Assembly (NCBI GenBank): GCA_036924085.1
Contig: JAVGWX010000002.1
Coordinates: forward strand, 47,300,666-47,364,665
Origin: Ariolimax columbianus
Lineage: Eukaryota > Mollusca > Gastropoda > Stylommatophora > Arionidae
Direction: 5' to 3'
DNA length: 64,000 bases
This document shows, one piece after another, positions 1 to 10,560 of the stretch; positions within the stretch are counted from its first letter, which is position 1, and each line of letters opens with the position of its first letter. The position numbers and the translations under genes were made by a program. A model generated the notes under the pieces. That model had not been told where the DNA came from, ran no database searches, and was given only the letters and a program-made list of their open reading frames with translations.

Positions 1-652
1 CAGAGTATCCCCATCTCTCCGAGTGGCTGTTGAAATCTCCAACCACTATGCAGTTGGAGTCTCTGACCTCCATACTCGAGAGCGATAGGTCTCTGTTTGG
101 TGGTCCGTACAGATTGAAAATGCGGAGCTTCGTCTCTTGAGCCATTATGTCAACTCCTACAATTTCTGCTTGTCCGGTGTGATTGACAGGTACCGCGCTA
201 CTCGGTATGCTGTTTCTGGTCAGTATCAGGACCCCTCCTTTGTGGCCTTCTCTATCTAGACGGAAAGTCTGGTATCCTCTGATTGAGAATTTATGGTTAT
301 TGTTGAGGTGCGTTTCCTGGATACATGCCACGTCAATCTTACCTTCATGCAGGTGATGTGTTAGGGAAAGTTTTTTGTTAATGACTCCCTCCGCATTCCA
401 CTGTAATATTCTGAGGGTCTTGAAGTTTTGGCCAATAGTCGTTTCCCCATAGCCATGTGCCTTGACTCCACGACACATGGGTGGGTGACCACCAGTAGCC
501 AAGGGTGGGCCCCTTCGAGGCGTGGGGCCCGGCGCTATCGCTGCCTGGCGGGTCTCCTCAGGATGAGCGCCATACGTTTTTCGAATAGGTTGTGCTGCCA
601 TCATACTGTGATTTACGTTGCACTGTTTTGTTAGGCTTGCGGCCCCGTGCAT
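1..652 (-). CDS. non-LTR retrotransposon ORF2, N-terminal endonuclease part (runs off window)
   Basis: An uninterrupted minus-strand frame of about 217 codons opens at the ATG at 652, just after an in-frame TGA, and leaves the window still open. A second possible start, the double Met before AAQPIRKTYG, lies at 604-599. Residues from about 79 on match the APE-like endonuclease/exonuclease/phosphatase fold that nicks target DNA in non-LTR elements: LRILQWNAEG, then CIQETHL with the catalytic Glu, GHKGGVLIL, FNLYGPPN, and VVGDFNSHSERWGYS with the catalytic Asp/Asn. The reverse transcriptase would lie left of the window. The first ~75 residues are Pro/Gly/Arg-rich and I recognise no domain there. 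The lack of stops over 650 bp, unlike every other LINE piece here except the RNase H frame at 34 kb, suggests a young copy. Its upstream neighbours are a decayed ORF1-like region, 5' repeats and 18S rDNA, all in the same orientation. The clade (R1-like or I/Jockey-like) is not settled. Confidence 0.9.
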   Translation of the reverse strand, partial: MHGAASLTKQCNVNHSMMAAQPIRKTYGAHPEETRQAAIAPGPTPRRGPPLATGGHPPMCRGVKAHGYGETTIGQNFKTLRILQWNAEGVINKKLSLTHHLHEGKIDVACIQETHLNNNHKFSIRGYQTFRLDREGHKGGVLILTRNSIPSSAVPVNHTGQAEIVGVDIMAQETKLRIFNLYGPPNRDLSLSSMEVRDSNCIVVGDFNSHSERWGYS

Positions 653-1624
653 CCGATTTCAACAGGCGTTTCTGTAGGGATGCCCTCCTTAGCCTTTGGC
701 TGTCCCCAGCCTATCTGCAAGGCAGCAGTTGTTTACGATCAGAGTTTTCTCTCCTATGGAAGTTGTCTTACCAGACTATCGAGTCTTCACTACTCGTGTC
801 TATAGGGTGCAATGATGGTATGTGATATATGAGATGGACTGGTTTACCCGGAAGAGAGGCAGTCCAGTGTGTCTGTATCCCAGGATCGTCACGTCCTGCC
901 AGAAACGTAGCATTTGCATGTGAGTGGGGTATCTCTTTTTCCCTTTATTTTCTTGGCTTCTATGCAGGGATGGTACGCCTAGCATTCCCCGCCACCTGGG
1001 GTGTTGACACAGTGGGGCAGGTGTGCAATGTCCGCTGGTCTGCATCTCTTCTGCGTCCAGCATGATAGTTATGGCTGATAACGTACAGAGGTAGATATCG
1101 TAACCGGAGTGCATTTAGCCAGAGGACAAGCCTGGTAATGTCACAGAGATGTTGATCGCCTGGTGTGCGGACAACTCTCATGGTCAGTGGTTGAGTCTTG
1201 ACAGTTCACAGTGTGGTGGCTGCTCTACTGTTTTCGACACCCCGACCAGGTTCTAAGTCTTTGGTTGGTGTTTTTCGCACCCCATCGCCGTATAGGGTGA
1301 GTATCAAGCAGTTTTCCGCCCGCTTTGATTTGCGGGCGGCAAGGACCTCTTACTGTGGCTCTACCTGATAGGGCTGGGGCGCAAGCCCCAGGTCCCGAGC
1401 ATGTAGGAGCCTCCCATTGCAGTGGTGCTGAGATTTTGGGCGGGATTGCGGCTTTCAAGGGTTCGGCCGTAATCCCCCACATGGTAGCCTCGCGCCCTTG
1501 GCTTATCAGCCTGGTACGTGAACCAAAGTGTCTGCGGCTCCTCTCGATTTGAGCTGGTTTTCCGTAGCAACGCCCTGTCATTTGTAGGGTAAAACTGACC
1601 TGTCTTCAGATCTATTTCCAGCAC
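653..1624 (-). pseudogene. probable ORF1 (gag-like) remnant upstream of the endonuclease ORF
   Basis: No single frame is open. Pieces in different minus frames resemble the zinc-knuckle part of LINE ORF1 proteins: near 1040-960 one frame reads HCVNTPGGGEC, a stop, AYHPC, then EAKKIKGKREI, which recalls the C-x2-C-G-x-H-x4-C and lysine-rich block of gag-like proteins with Cys/His lost. The segment at 1624-1361 is open for 87 codons and ends at a stop. I do not recognise a domain in it. The position between the 5' repeats and ORF2 is what an ORF1 would occupy. Frameshifts could be real decay or assembly error, and the call rests mostly on position. Confidence 0.35.
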
Positions 1625-2205
1625 CCGTTCACTATTTTGTCAGACGAATTTATTGAGGGCTTTTGTTTGTCAATGACCAGGTATTTGAAATCTGCAGAGT
1701 TAAACACGATTTCCGTAGCGTTCTTTCATTTGAGCTGACTTGTCGTCCGTGAGTCTAATACCAGCGTACGTTCATTATTAGACCCAAACGGCAGTGCTCT
1801 CAATTTGTCAGTTGTTCTACAGTATTGGCGTGTTCAGTCAAATTAAGCCGCAGGTTCCACACCTGGTGGTGCCCTTCCGTCAATTCCCTTAGCGAGACAA
1901 TCAAGTTTCTTAAAGGGTAGCCCCAAGGATTTTCGAGGGTCTAATTCCAGCACATGTTCTCTATTAGACCCCACTAAGGTGTACTTTTTGATAGTCATTC
2001 TGCAGTATTGGCGTGGTAAGTTAACTTAGGTCTCAGGCTCCACTCCTGATAGTGCTCTTCCGTCAATTCCTTTATCAAACACTGGATGCAGACAAAACCG
2101 AGCCACAGGGGACATAACCCCAGATTTCTGGGGGTCTAAGTCCAGCACCAGTTCCATATTAGACTCCAGAAGAGTGGTCTCGGCATGTCAATCATTTCAG
2201 TGTTG
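1617..2205 (-). repeat. degenerate tandem 5' repeats containing 18S rRNA-derived segments
   Basis: About four diverged copies of a unit near 190 bp start at about 1617, 1751, 1938 and 2130. Each begins with a 'tccagcac...tattagac' motif. The copies at 1751 and 1938 continue through 'cagtattggcgtg' into a ~60-bp piece of reverse-complement 18S (1837-1893 and 2003-2075). The 2130 copy runs into the true 18S at 2206. The 18S piece is the sense segment from GGAATTGACGGAAG to AACACG. The farther copy (1837-1893) has only a few mismatches while the nearer one (2003-2075) has many. The unit also contains a short inverted pair, gtctaa...ttagac. Position and orientation suggest the 5' UTR of the element at 1-1624. 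Confidence 0.75.
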
Positions 2206-2230
2206 CCCGTGTTGAGTCAAATTAAGCCGC

Positions 2231-2279
<49 letters not shown>

Positions 2280-3446
2280 TTTGCAACCATACTTCCCCCG
2301 GAACCCAAACACTTTGGTTTCCCAGAAGCTGCCCGCAGAGTCATCGAAGCAACTCCTGCGGATCGCTAGTCGGCATCGTTTATGGTCAGAACTACGACGG
2401 TATCTGATCGTCTTCGCGCCTCTGACTTTCGTTCTTGATTAATGAAAACATTCTTGACAAATGCTTTCGCAGTAGCTCGTCTTGCGGCGATCCAAGAATT
2501 TCACCTCTAACGCCGCAATACGAATGCCCCCGTTTGTCCCTGTTAATCATTACCTCCAGTTCCGAAAACCAACAAAATAGAACCGAGGTCCTATTCCATT
2601 ATTCCATGCACCATTATTCAGGCAGCCGAGGCCTGCTTTGAACACTCTAATTTTTTCAAAGTAAACGCGCCGGCCACCCAGGACGCTCAGCGAAGAGCAC
2701 CCGTGGGAGAGAGCCGGCAGACGGTAGGGCAGGAGACAACGGGCAGTGAACCGGCGCGAGCCGGACCGCCCGCCTGCGCCTGAGATCCAACTACGAGCTT
2801 TTTAACTGCAACAACTTTAATATACGCTATTGGAGCTGGAATTACCGCGGCTGCTGGCACCAGACTTGCCCTCCAATAGATCCTCGTTAAAGGGTTTAAA
2901 GTGTACTCATTCCAATTACGGGGCCTCGAAAGAGTCCCGTATTGTTATTTTTCGTCACTACCTCCCCGTGCCGGGAGTGGGTAAGTTGCGCGCCTGCTGC
3001 CTTCCTTGGATGTGGTAGCCGTTTCTCATGCTCCCTCTCCGGAATCGAACCCTGATTCCCCGTTACCCGTTACAAACATGGTAGGCATGTCACGTACCAT
3101 CGACATTTGATAGGGCAGACATTTGAAAGATGCGTCGCCGGCACATGAGGCCATGCGATCAGCACAAAGTTATCCAGAGTCACCAGTGGGGACGCCGCAA
3201 CCCCGCGAGGGGAAACGACGATTGGTTGTGAACTAATAAAAGCGCTCTTTCCGTGAGGGTCGGAGCTTGGTAAGCATGTATTAGCTCTAGAATTGCCACA
3301 GTTATCCAAGTAGGATCGTGTCATCTAAGGAACCTCGACTGATTTAATGAGCCATTCGCGGTTTCACCGTGAGACAGTGTGAACTTAGACATGCATGGCT
3401 TAATCTTTGAGACAAGCATATGACTACTGGCAGGATCAACCAGATA
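2206..3446 (-). rRNA. 18S small-subunit rRNA, 5' two thirds, truncated
   Basis: The minus strand starts TATCTGGTTGATCCTGCCAG at 3446 and follows eukaryotic 18S rRNA through the universal landmarks: GTCTCAAAGATTAAGCCATG, the GCCGCGGTAATTCCAGCTCC segment near 2840, and GGAATTGACGGAAGGGCACC near 2255. It ends after CACGGG at 2206, about 1240 nt in, where a normal 18S of ~1.8 kb would continue with the decoding-site and 3' domains. A few bases differ from what I would expect (for example near 3030), so this may be a degenerate unit. It is joined directly to the repeat-bearing retroelement 5' end, so it cannot give a functional 18S unless the insert is bypassed. Confidence 0.95.
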
Positions 3447-4100
3447 TCTGTCGGAGACGTACGTACTGCGCACACCGGTCGGCGGAGGAAGGGTGTGTAA
3501 AAAGCCTCACTGGGACGGCCGCAGGGACCGACTGACGGGACGGACGGACGGTTGTTCCACCCGTCCCTCACTCCGTCGACCTAGGACCGCCTGACAGGGG
3601 CCTCCCACACGCACCAGACGACCGACCGACCGGGCTCGCTCGAGGAGGGATGGCAGCGCTCTGTGCAGAACGGATCCCAACGACCTCGGCGACGAATTTC
3701 ACTGGGACTAGAGACACAATTTGGCCTGCCCTTCTTCTCCGTAGGGAGAGAACGCAGGGCCTCGAGGCAACGATTCCTGCTTTCCATTTGCCGGTCACAA
3801 GCTCTTTGCGAGAGTCGGACCACCAGCGAGACGTACTGTCGAGCTCTGCTATAAGCCTTAGATAAATCACCAGGGACGGACCACGTTTCCTGATACGGAC
3901 CAGACTAGCGCACCTCGGTGGAGGAGCCACTACCACAAACCGCACCCAATTCGCACTACGGGGAAAGGCAGGCGAGCGTTTTCCGCAAGCCCGCGCTATC
4001 GCTCCGCCTGGCGGGACTGAGATCGCTTTACGAACACTGGATGAAATTGAGTCGCTGCGGCGAGACAACTACCCCAGATTATAGGGTTTCAATATTTGAG
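3447..4100 (-). other. probable 5' external transcribed spacer of the rDNA unit
   Basis: This GC-rich stretch lies immediately upstream of the 18S 5' end, with CG-rich simple motifs such as repeated ggac/gacc blocks at 3535-3640 and no coding signal. Composition drops to AT-rich at about 4100. The 5' boundary is uncertain and I cannot point to a Pol I promoter. Confidence 0.6.
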
Positions 4101-4600
4101 ACATAGAAGTCGAATAGTTGCCAAAGAGCCAGTTAACCGTTACAGCTCGTAGGTTCCGAAATTGACCCGAATACCTAAAAATGGTCAAGAAAATGGACCT
4201 TTGAGACATGGGTTTTGTGATTTAGTTTGCTGGATTGCATTGTTTTGTCGGCTCTACACAATGGTTGCGACCGCGCTTGCACAGCTGACGTTTAACTGTA
4301 CGATTATTTCTGGCATACTGACTTGAATGCGTGTTATGATCTTTGTTGGAACAAAAGTTGGGTCTCAAGACTGTAGAAATGTTTATTATTTGATCAGTTC
4401 AATGGTCACGCTCTGCAATACTCGTGAACATTCACACCCGATTCAGACTGACTCGGACACATAATACGAAAGGTATAATACAAAAGGTATATGTATAGGA
4501 ATTGATGGATTATCTGCAAAATGCGCGTCGAGGTAAGTACGTAAAAAAAAAAAAAAAAAAATGTATCACTAATTTACACCTACTCATTAATATCGTTTAA
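4100..4600. other. non-coding AT-rich stretch
   Basis: No gene or repeat recognised. A run of about 18 A ends at 4560, just before the LINE relic. Confidence 0.5.
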
Positions 4601-5385
4601 CGCTTCATACTAAATATCAGATATGCTGATGATACAGTGTTAATGGCAGAAGATCCAGTACATCTGTAGAACTTAATGGATAAGATAACCAGGAAAAGTC
4701 AGCAATATGGGTCGGAAATAAACATAAAAAAGACGTTATGGTGTTCACCAAAAAGAAAAAGTCCAAAAGCTTTCATCCACATAAATGGAGAAATTCTGGA
4801 ACAAGTGTCAAGCTATGTATACCTTGGCCAACTCATTTTGACTGATGGCATATGCGAAAGGGAGATCATTAAAATAATTGCAATGGCCAAAAAAATACAT
4901 TTAACAGCATGAGAGATACACTTCTGTCAAAACATATCTCAGATCTTAAAAATGAAAATCATTAATTGCTATGAGCATTCAGTATTATTGTATGGAGTAG
5001 AAACCTGGACTCTAACAAAGAAAATTGAGAAGTGTTATGAGGTCTTTGAAATGTGGGTATTCAGAAAACTTAGATGAGTTACTTGGAAAAATTAGAAATC
5101 AAATCGTGAGGTTCTGGAACAACTCAAGGTGGAGAAGATACTTCTGAAGAAAATAAAAAGCAGAAAAATAAAATATTTTGGCCATGACAGTCTGCTGAGT
5201 TATTTTGGAGGGCAGAGGAGAGGGCAAGAGAACTAAAGAGTGACAGAGGTACATATGGACAGACATCAAGATGTGGCCGGGACAGAGTTTGACAGCGTGC
5301 ACCAGCATGGTACGAGACAGATAGAGATCCATTACCGTCAACCTCTGTTGCGGAGACTGCACTTGATTATGATGACTAATATATC
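4601..5385 (+). pseudogene. LINE reverse transcriptase 3' part (RTE-like), decayed
   Basis: The plus strand reads the catalytic box RYADDTVLMAED at about 4619-4654, an in-frame stop, then MDKITRKSQQYGSEINIKK (RT motif D), the thumb KAFIHINGEILEQVSSYVYL, and LLYGVETWTLTKK with FEMWVFRKLR near 4990-5080. It ends with an IKMWPGQSLTACTSMVRDR-like C-terminus at about 5265-5325. Several stops and frameshifts separate these blocks. The order and the terminal motif fit RTE-like non-LTR elements. It is 5'-truncated and lacks endonuclease and RT fingers. Confidence 0.85.
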
Positions 5386-5399
5386 ATCTTTATAATGAA

Positions 5400-6680
5400 T
5401 ACTTCATGTCATAGATAGTTTAATTATGTGTCTTACGATGTTTCTATAATTTTAGCTCCATTTGTTCAATAATAATGAATTCTATTTTTAAAAAAAATTT
5501 AGATGCACAGAATTCCAACATTTTGGCCCAGACTGAAAAACAAATATGTCAAAATTAGCCTGGATTGAAAAGGGTTAACTGATTTTATGAAGAAAATATA
5601 ACAAGATGAGACCACATGCACATATACTTGATTAGTGCATAATACATGCAAATGTAGGTCCTGGTATGTCATCAGAAAATATTAGAAAAACGAAACATGG
5701 TGATGTAGTCGTACGATTGCAGAAAGTAACATTTATCATTGGTAATGAACACATGCTGAAAATGATTTTTAATAAACAAGCAATTGAAGGATGTAGCTAC
5801 AATTGAAAATGTTAGAGACAGAAGAGAGGATAGAGAAGGGAGTGAGGATGGAATGAGAAGATAGAGTGAGGAGAGAAAAGTGAAGAGAGAGGAGAGAAAG
5901 AGAAGAAAGAAAAGAGAGAAGAGAATTATTTTTGCATGTCTCGAGTAGATTATAAAATATGTTTGTCGTACATTTCTTAAACCTTTATTCACAGTTTGTA
6001 AGTGTTGAGAAAACAGGTGTTTGAAATCAACTTCATGCTCCAGTGAATCCTTATGCCAGTCAAACATATGCTAGACCATTAATGTGCTGTATATCAAAAT
6101 AGATAAAAGATGTCACACTTGACTGAATTTGTCCAAAATCTAATTCTGTTACGTTGCTAATATTGCAGAATATAAATGATCTAACATCAGAATACCATGG
6201 ATTACTCATAGCCAAATGTCCGGGCCTGAAAAGGGAGCAAAGAATAGTAACACTATAAACCTGCCAAGCAAGCATGTAAGAAGCAACTAGTAAGGGTTGG
6301 GCATGTTCCCTCACCCTGTACAAATTTTAAGCCACCAAAATTTTAATATAACTAAAGTAAAATTCAACCGAGCCATCCAGATACAATCAGGTCCTCGTCA
6401 AGATGGCAAATCACAAGTTGCAGAGAAAACCGCAAAGATTCTGTGTAGAGCAAGCTGCAATGAATATGTCACTGATTTACACGTCTTCTCCTAGAACATA
6501 ACAGAAAAGGTATGGACAAAGCTGGATTGGATGGATCCTGACAGGATGACAGCTTGTATTTGTTAAAGACGTGCGCCACAGAGAGCTGAAAGAGTTTTGA
6601 TTAATTGATCAAAATGACAATGCAGCTGAATTGTTAGTTTATGACAAATAAATAGCACAGATTTACTGTCAGCACAAAAA
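5400..6680. other. AT-rich intergenic or intronic sequence, no gene recognised
   Basis: It contains a purine-rich (AGAG) tract at 5810-5935. Short open frames here are low-complexity translations of that tract or have no recognisable family. Confidence 0.5.
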
Positions 6681-6818
6681 GATGTTTTAAAAATAGAAAG
6701 AAAAACGTTGCTGATGATAGTAAAATGATGTTTTAAAAATAGAAAGAAAAACGTTGCTGATCATAGTAAAATGATGTTTTAAAAATAGAAAGAAAAATGT
6801 TGCTGATCATAGTAAAAT
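6681..6818. repeat. 46-bp tandem repeat, 3 copies
   Basis: Three nearly identical units start at 6681, 6727 and 6773, each beginning gatgttttaaaaatagaaag. Confidence 0.95.
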
Positions 6819-7013
6819 GAAAACAAGCATTAACTAGATGTGGTTAGAAAAGGAGGTCTGAAAATCATTTAGGCAATGGGAAAGATTAAATGCAATAAAA
6901 TGAAAACAAAGAATAGAGATCTAGAATGACATGACAAAATGGCTGTGAAGATGAGTAGCTGAGCTAATGCTGACACGATACAGTTGTAAGGGCAATTTAT
7001 CAGAACCTAGGCA

Positions 7014-7610
7014 TGATACATGAGATGATAATCAGGACAATATCAGACCAGACATGACACATGAGATAATATCAGACCAGACGAGATGATATTAGGACAA
7101 TATCAGGTCAGACATGACACACGAGATAAAATCATCCCAGACATGTCACATGGGGATGATACCAGACATGACACAGGAGATAATATCAGAACAATATCAG
7201 GCCAGACATGACACAATATGATATCAGACCAGACATGACATGAGATGATATAAGGCCAACCATGACACATGAGATAATATCAGGATGATATCAGACCAGA
7301 CATGACACAAGAGATAATATCAGACCAGACACGACACACAAGATGATATCAGACCAGACATGACATGATATCAGACCAGACATGACACATGAGATGATAT
7401 CAGACCAGACATGACACATGAGATGATATCAGACCAGACATGACATCAAACCAGACATGGCACAAAGATGATATCAGACCAGACATGATACATGAGATGA
7501 TATCAGACCAGACATGATACATGAGATGATATCAGACCAGACATAACACATGAGATGATATCAGACCAGACATGACATGATTTTAGACCAGACATGACAC
7601 ATGCGATGAT
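7014..7610. repeat. degenerate ~29-bp minisatellite
   Basis: Repeated 'gatatcagaccagacatgac' cores with variable spacers (acat, gag, gat). The right half is more regular than the left. Confidence 0.9.
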
Positions 7611-7664
7611 AAAAGGTCCTGAGCTAGACTCTGAGAAAATAGTTTTAAAGAGAAAATTGTCAGA

Positions 7665-7965
7665 GTGGTTTCAGGGAGTGATCTATGTATGATAGAAATT
7701 GTTTCAGGGAGTGATCTATGTATGACAGAAATTGCTTCAGAAAGTGTTCTATGTATGACAGAAATTGTTTCAAGGAGTGTTCTATGAATGACAGAAATTG
7801 TTTCAGGGAGTGATCTATGTATGACAGAAATTGTTTCAGAAAGTGTTCTATATATGACAGAAATTGTTTCAAGGAATGTTCTATGTATGACAGAAATTGT
7901 TTCAGGGAGTGTTCTATGCATTACAGAAATTGTTTCAGGGAGTGTTATATGTATGACAGAACAAG
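7665..7965. repeat. 33-bp minisatellite, about 9 copies
   Basis: The unit contains 'tatgacagaaattgtttcag'. The 33-bp period keeps frames open on both strands, so the open frames across it are not evidence of coding. Confidence 0.95.
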
Positions 7966-8233
7966 AATAGAACCACTATCCTACTAGGTCTCTAGGGTAG
8001 AATAAACTCTTGCACACTTAATATAGTTTGGAGTTCTGGGCTTAAAATAAAGTGAAACAATACCTCAAATATGATACATTGAATAGCCGTTTTCCTGTAG
8101 ATTGGGAAAAAGTAAAAAATATTCCTCGCACCCCTTACCTGGGTCTAAATTGTGAGCAAGCAATAATAACCATTACCTGCCAGGCATGTCATAACAGATG
8201 ATTAAGTCAAATCGAGACAGTGTCCCTCCTTAC

Positions 8234-8440
8234 CATTCCTCACTCTTCCATAAACATATTCTGCAACAGGCACACACTCATCGCCATAAAGCTCCACTGA
8301 GACAAAAGCATCGACATGTCTACCACGGATTTTATAGCCCGTTACGTTGAATCCTCCGGAAAGTCCTAGGAAGTAACTGCCAACAGACTTGGCATCATCT
8401 GTGGATGATTCATATAGCTTCTGTTTGAGCACATCTTGAT
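8234..8440 (-). CDS. ependymin-related protein, exon (C-terminal half of domain)
   Basis: This 207-nt exon is preceded by AG at 8442-8441 and followed by the donor GTAAGG (8233-8228). Entry is in phase 1: the G left by the 8955 exon plus AT gives Asp, so the protein reads ...RRACIPD then QDVLKQKLYESSTDD, SVGSYFLGLSGGFNVTGYK, and ELYGDECVPVAEYVYGRV. This matches the ependymin-fold pattern: CIP, a spacer, Y-L-G-x-x-GG, then an aromatic strand and C-x-P-V before a Tyr-Gly. Ependymin-related proteins are secreted LolA-like-fold proteins, numerous in molluscs and linked to extracellular binding and biomineral or egg secretions. The acceptor's pyrimidine tract is weak. The final exon, which should carry a Gly-x-x-Asp-Pro and terminal Cys motif, was not found. 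Confidence 0.65.
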
Positions 8441-8599
8441 CTAGCTTTGTACAAATTCTAATCATGGGTAAATAAACACAGTGCTGTGTAATTCAAATTA
8501 TATTTATAAGATGTTTCACAAATTATATATACAAGTTTTTTTTTCTTTTTCCATTTCACTATTTTTTTGGTGCTAATGGAGGGAACAAAAAAAACCAAA

Positions 8600-8705
8600 G
8601 ATGTATCAGTGTTGGTATTTGGTGGACCTTAATTGGAATAAACACTGTAATCATAGTGTTGGTATTTGGTGAACCTCATCAATTGGGATAGACACTGTTG
8701 TGATA
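8600..8705. repeat. two-copy ~50-bp duplication in intron
   Basis: 'gtgttggtatttggtg' followed by a similar tail ending in aacactgt/gacactgt occurs at about 8611 and 8659. Confidence 0.8.
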
Positions 8706-8954
8706 AGCATTATTTATATATTTTTACCTCATTTTGTTGGGGCATGATCTTTTCAACCACAGACAGTCCTTCTTGGCTGTGTCATGGTTTACTTACCATC
8801 TTGATGGTGTGCGAGCTGGCCTGGAATTAGCTTTCATAAACTGATACAGGCTGAATTATTTTGTAATAAAGTGTACCTATCAGAACATTAGTAAAAAATT
8901 GTAAATAGTTCAAATAATTTAGCTTTAATTGTAGAAAAAAAATATCCAGCTTAC

Positions 8955-9042
8955 CAGGGATGCAGGCCCTGCGGAATGGACGCTTCAAGGTCTTTATCCA
9001 GCACTTGTCTCTTTTTAGGTCAAGTACATACAGCTTACCAGC
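8955..9042 (-). CDS. ependymin-related protein, middle exon
   Basis: An 88-nt exon between the acceptor ...gtccag (AG 9044-9043) and donor GTAAGC (8954-8949). It enters in phase 0, compatible with the upstream exon at 10454, and ends in phase 1. It encodes AGKLYVLDLKRDKCWIKTL then KRPFRRACIP. The 'G-x-LY-x-LD...K-x-C...L-x-x-PF-x-x-x-IP' pattern corresponds to the central strands of ependymins, with the first conserved Cys in DKC and the second just before IP. A second GTAAGC sits seven bases into the exon and is probably a decoy. Confidence 0.65.
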
Positions 9043-9234
9043 CTGGACAAAATTCAATATCCATTTGATACATAAAAATTAACAAAATTCAATTTACAAC
9101 CTGCAGCTTGATATATACTGACTGTCTTGCTATTTATTTCACGGAATTAGGTACAATTGGAAAATTAAAATAAAGGAAATCTGACTTGATATAAGTCATC
9201 TCAATTATATATTTTCATTTGAAATGATGGTTGT

Positions 9235-9572
9235 TGAATTCCCACAATGAGTAGATTTACTCTTTTGTATGCCATGAAAAGGATGTTAAGTGGCATGTTG
9301 CAGTAACTTTCCTCACATCCTGAGCATGCTGATGAAGATGGTCCAGGTTATGCTATGCGTGGTTTCATCTGCGAGTCACTCACTACTACGGGTATCACGT
9401 CGATCCCTCACCCCGTAAGCCAAGCTGCCATGAAAACGGCCCGTTTCCAGAGAGGGCTACTAGGAAGCCGAGGTGAGTCTTGGCTGACCCTGTATATTTT
9501 GTCTGACCCTGACTAACATGTCTGATCAGTATGTTGTGCCTGACCAGACGTTAGTCTTCCTCCCCACTTGAA
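9235..9572 (+). mobile_element. interspersed repeat 'element M', copy 1
   Basis: About 335 bp running from 'gagtagatttactcttttgt' through 'tttcctcacatcc', 'actactacgggtatcacg' and 'aagctgccatgaaaac' to a tail 'ctgatcagtatgttgtgcct'. The same order occurs at 24190-24945 (inverted), 53912-54850 and 62938-63240. No coding capacity was seen and no target duplication identified. It abuts the LINE endonuclease fragment at 9573. Confidence 0.75.
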
Positions 9573-9890
9573 ATAGTAAAGAGTTATTTTCTCTGAATGA
9601 TGTTTATATTGATGTGTTTGTTCCTCATTCTAAAGCTTGCGCTCATGATTCGGTTGGTAATAGCCTCCCACTTTATGAGCGCCCACTGTGCTTCTCTGGA
9701 GAGCATCAATGCTACTCCCTCTGTATGTTGGGCATCAGTTCCCTCATTTACATAATACATTATCACTTCCCCAGTAGTCAGTCTCATCTTTCCTGATTGT
9801 GTCCATCTTGTTTCGCACAGTCCTATGTTCTAACATTCCGTGTCGCTATATTTGTTTTCTTCTTGGTATTCAGATGGGCAGTCAGGCGTG
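9573..9890 (-). pseudogene. LINE endonuclease fragment
   Basis: The minus strand 9787-9584 reads RLTTGEVIMYYVNEG, QHTEGVALMLSREAQ, ALIKWEAITNRIMSASFR, the central block of the APE endonuclease of RTE/'craniofacial development protein 2-like' LINEs. Shortly upstream, in another frame, TRNVRT resembles the W-N-V-R-T-L start motif. Both ends are missing and frames are broken. Confidence 0.75.
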
Positions 9891-10453
9891 GAGCTTCCTT
9901 GCAACTTTCACTTCACTGCGTCATTTTCTCGTTTCCGAAGGCCCTTCCTTTCCCAAGGACGTTTGCTTTTGCGTTATTATCAATGTTTACGTAACCAACT
10001 TTTAAAAATAGATTGTCATCGGCCCTAACACCTAATCTTTTATACTCTAGGTGAGTTGTCCGTATTTAGTCTAGTCCCTCCCCCATGATCTATCCAACTT
10101 GAGTGACCCTTCTGGAAGCTTTCACTTCCGTTGGCTTAGCTCCTGTGATCATTGAGACATGCAAGCTCTCTCACCACTATTTCAAGGTAATGTACTAGAG
10201 GGAGAATTTCTATAAAGTAGTGAACAAACATGTCATGTTTAAATACAATATTACATGAGGACAGTTACAGACATGTACTGGCCTACTCAAACCTAAACAA
10301 TAACCGAGGAAAAGAAAACCACAAACTACATTAAAAAAATGAATATTGATAAAGAGGCTGAAGCAAATTATAGATTATTAAAATGGTACGAAGTAGTACA
10401 TTTTAACACTCAGTTATTATAAAAGTACAGATAAGCAGAAAAATGACACTCAC

Positions 10454-10560
10454 ATTGGTATTATTGTCATATCTGGTGACAATCTTGTAACTATTTGAGT
10501 GCTCTCCATTTCGGTAGCTCAGAAAAGCTGCAGTGCGATAATTCACAGCATCATAATGAA
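10454..10560 (-). CDS. ependymin-related protein, upstream exon
   Basis: A 107-nt exon with a strong acceptor (ggaatttctttcag, AG at 10562-10561) and donor GTGAGT (10453-10448). It enters in phase 1 and ends in phase 0. It encodes HYDAVNYRTAAFLSYRNGE then SNSYKIVTRYDNNTN. 'YD-x-x-N-x-R' followed by a short acidic or polar stretch is the first-strand signature of ependymin-related proteins. Splicing to the exon at 9042 gives ...RYDNNTN-AGKLYVLDLKRD, in register with the family. The preceding exon with the signal peptide and first Cys was not located. Introns of 1.4 kb and 0.5 kb hold element M, a LINE piece and short duplications. Confidence 0.65.

Noticed and set aside
1..4100. Assembly artefact as the whole explanation of the 18S-retroelement junction
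   Set aside because: The intervening degenerate units contain diverged 18S copies, which a simple misjoin would not create. Read-level confirmation is still needed.
2435..4106. Open frames across 18S and the spacer
   Set aside because: They overlap rRNA sequence and GC-rich spacer and have no protein similarity.
5672..6067. Leu/Ser-rich 131-codon minus frame as a membrane protein
   Set aside because: It translates an AGAG purine tract. The hydrophobic run is low-complexity.
8130..8190. A small exon after the ependymin exon (ending in an early stop) as the gene's last exon
   Set aside because: It is phase-compatible (NGYYCLLTI then stop) but lacks the expected family C-terminus. The acceptor and donor could be chance.
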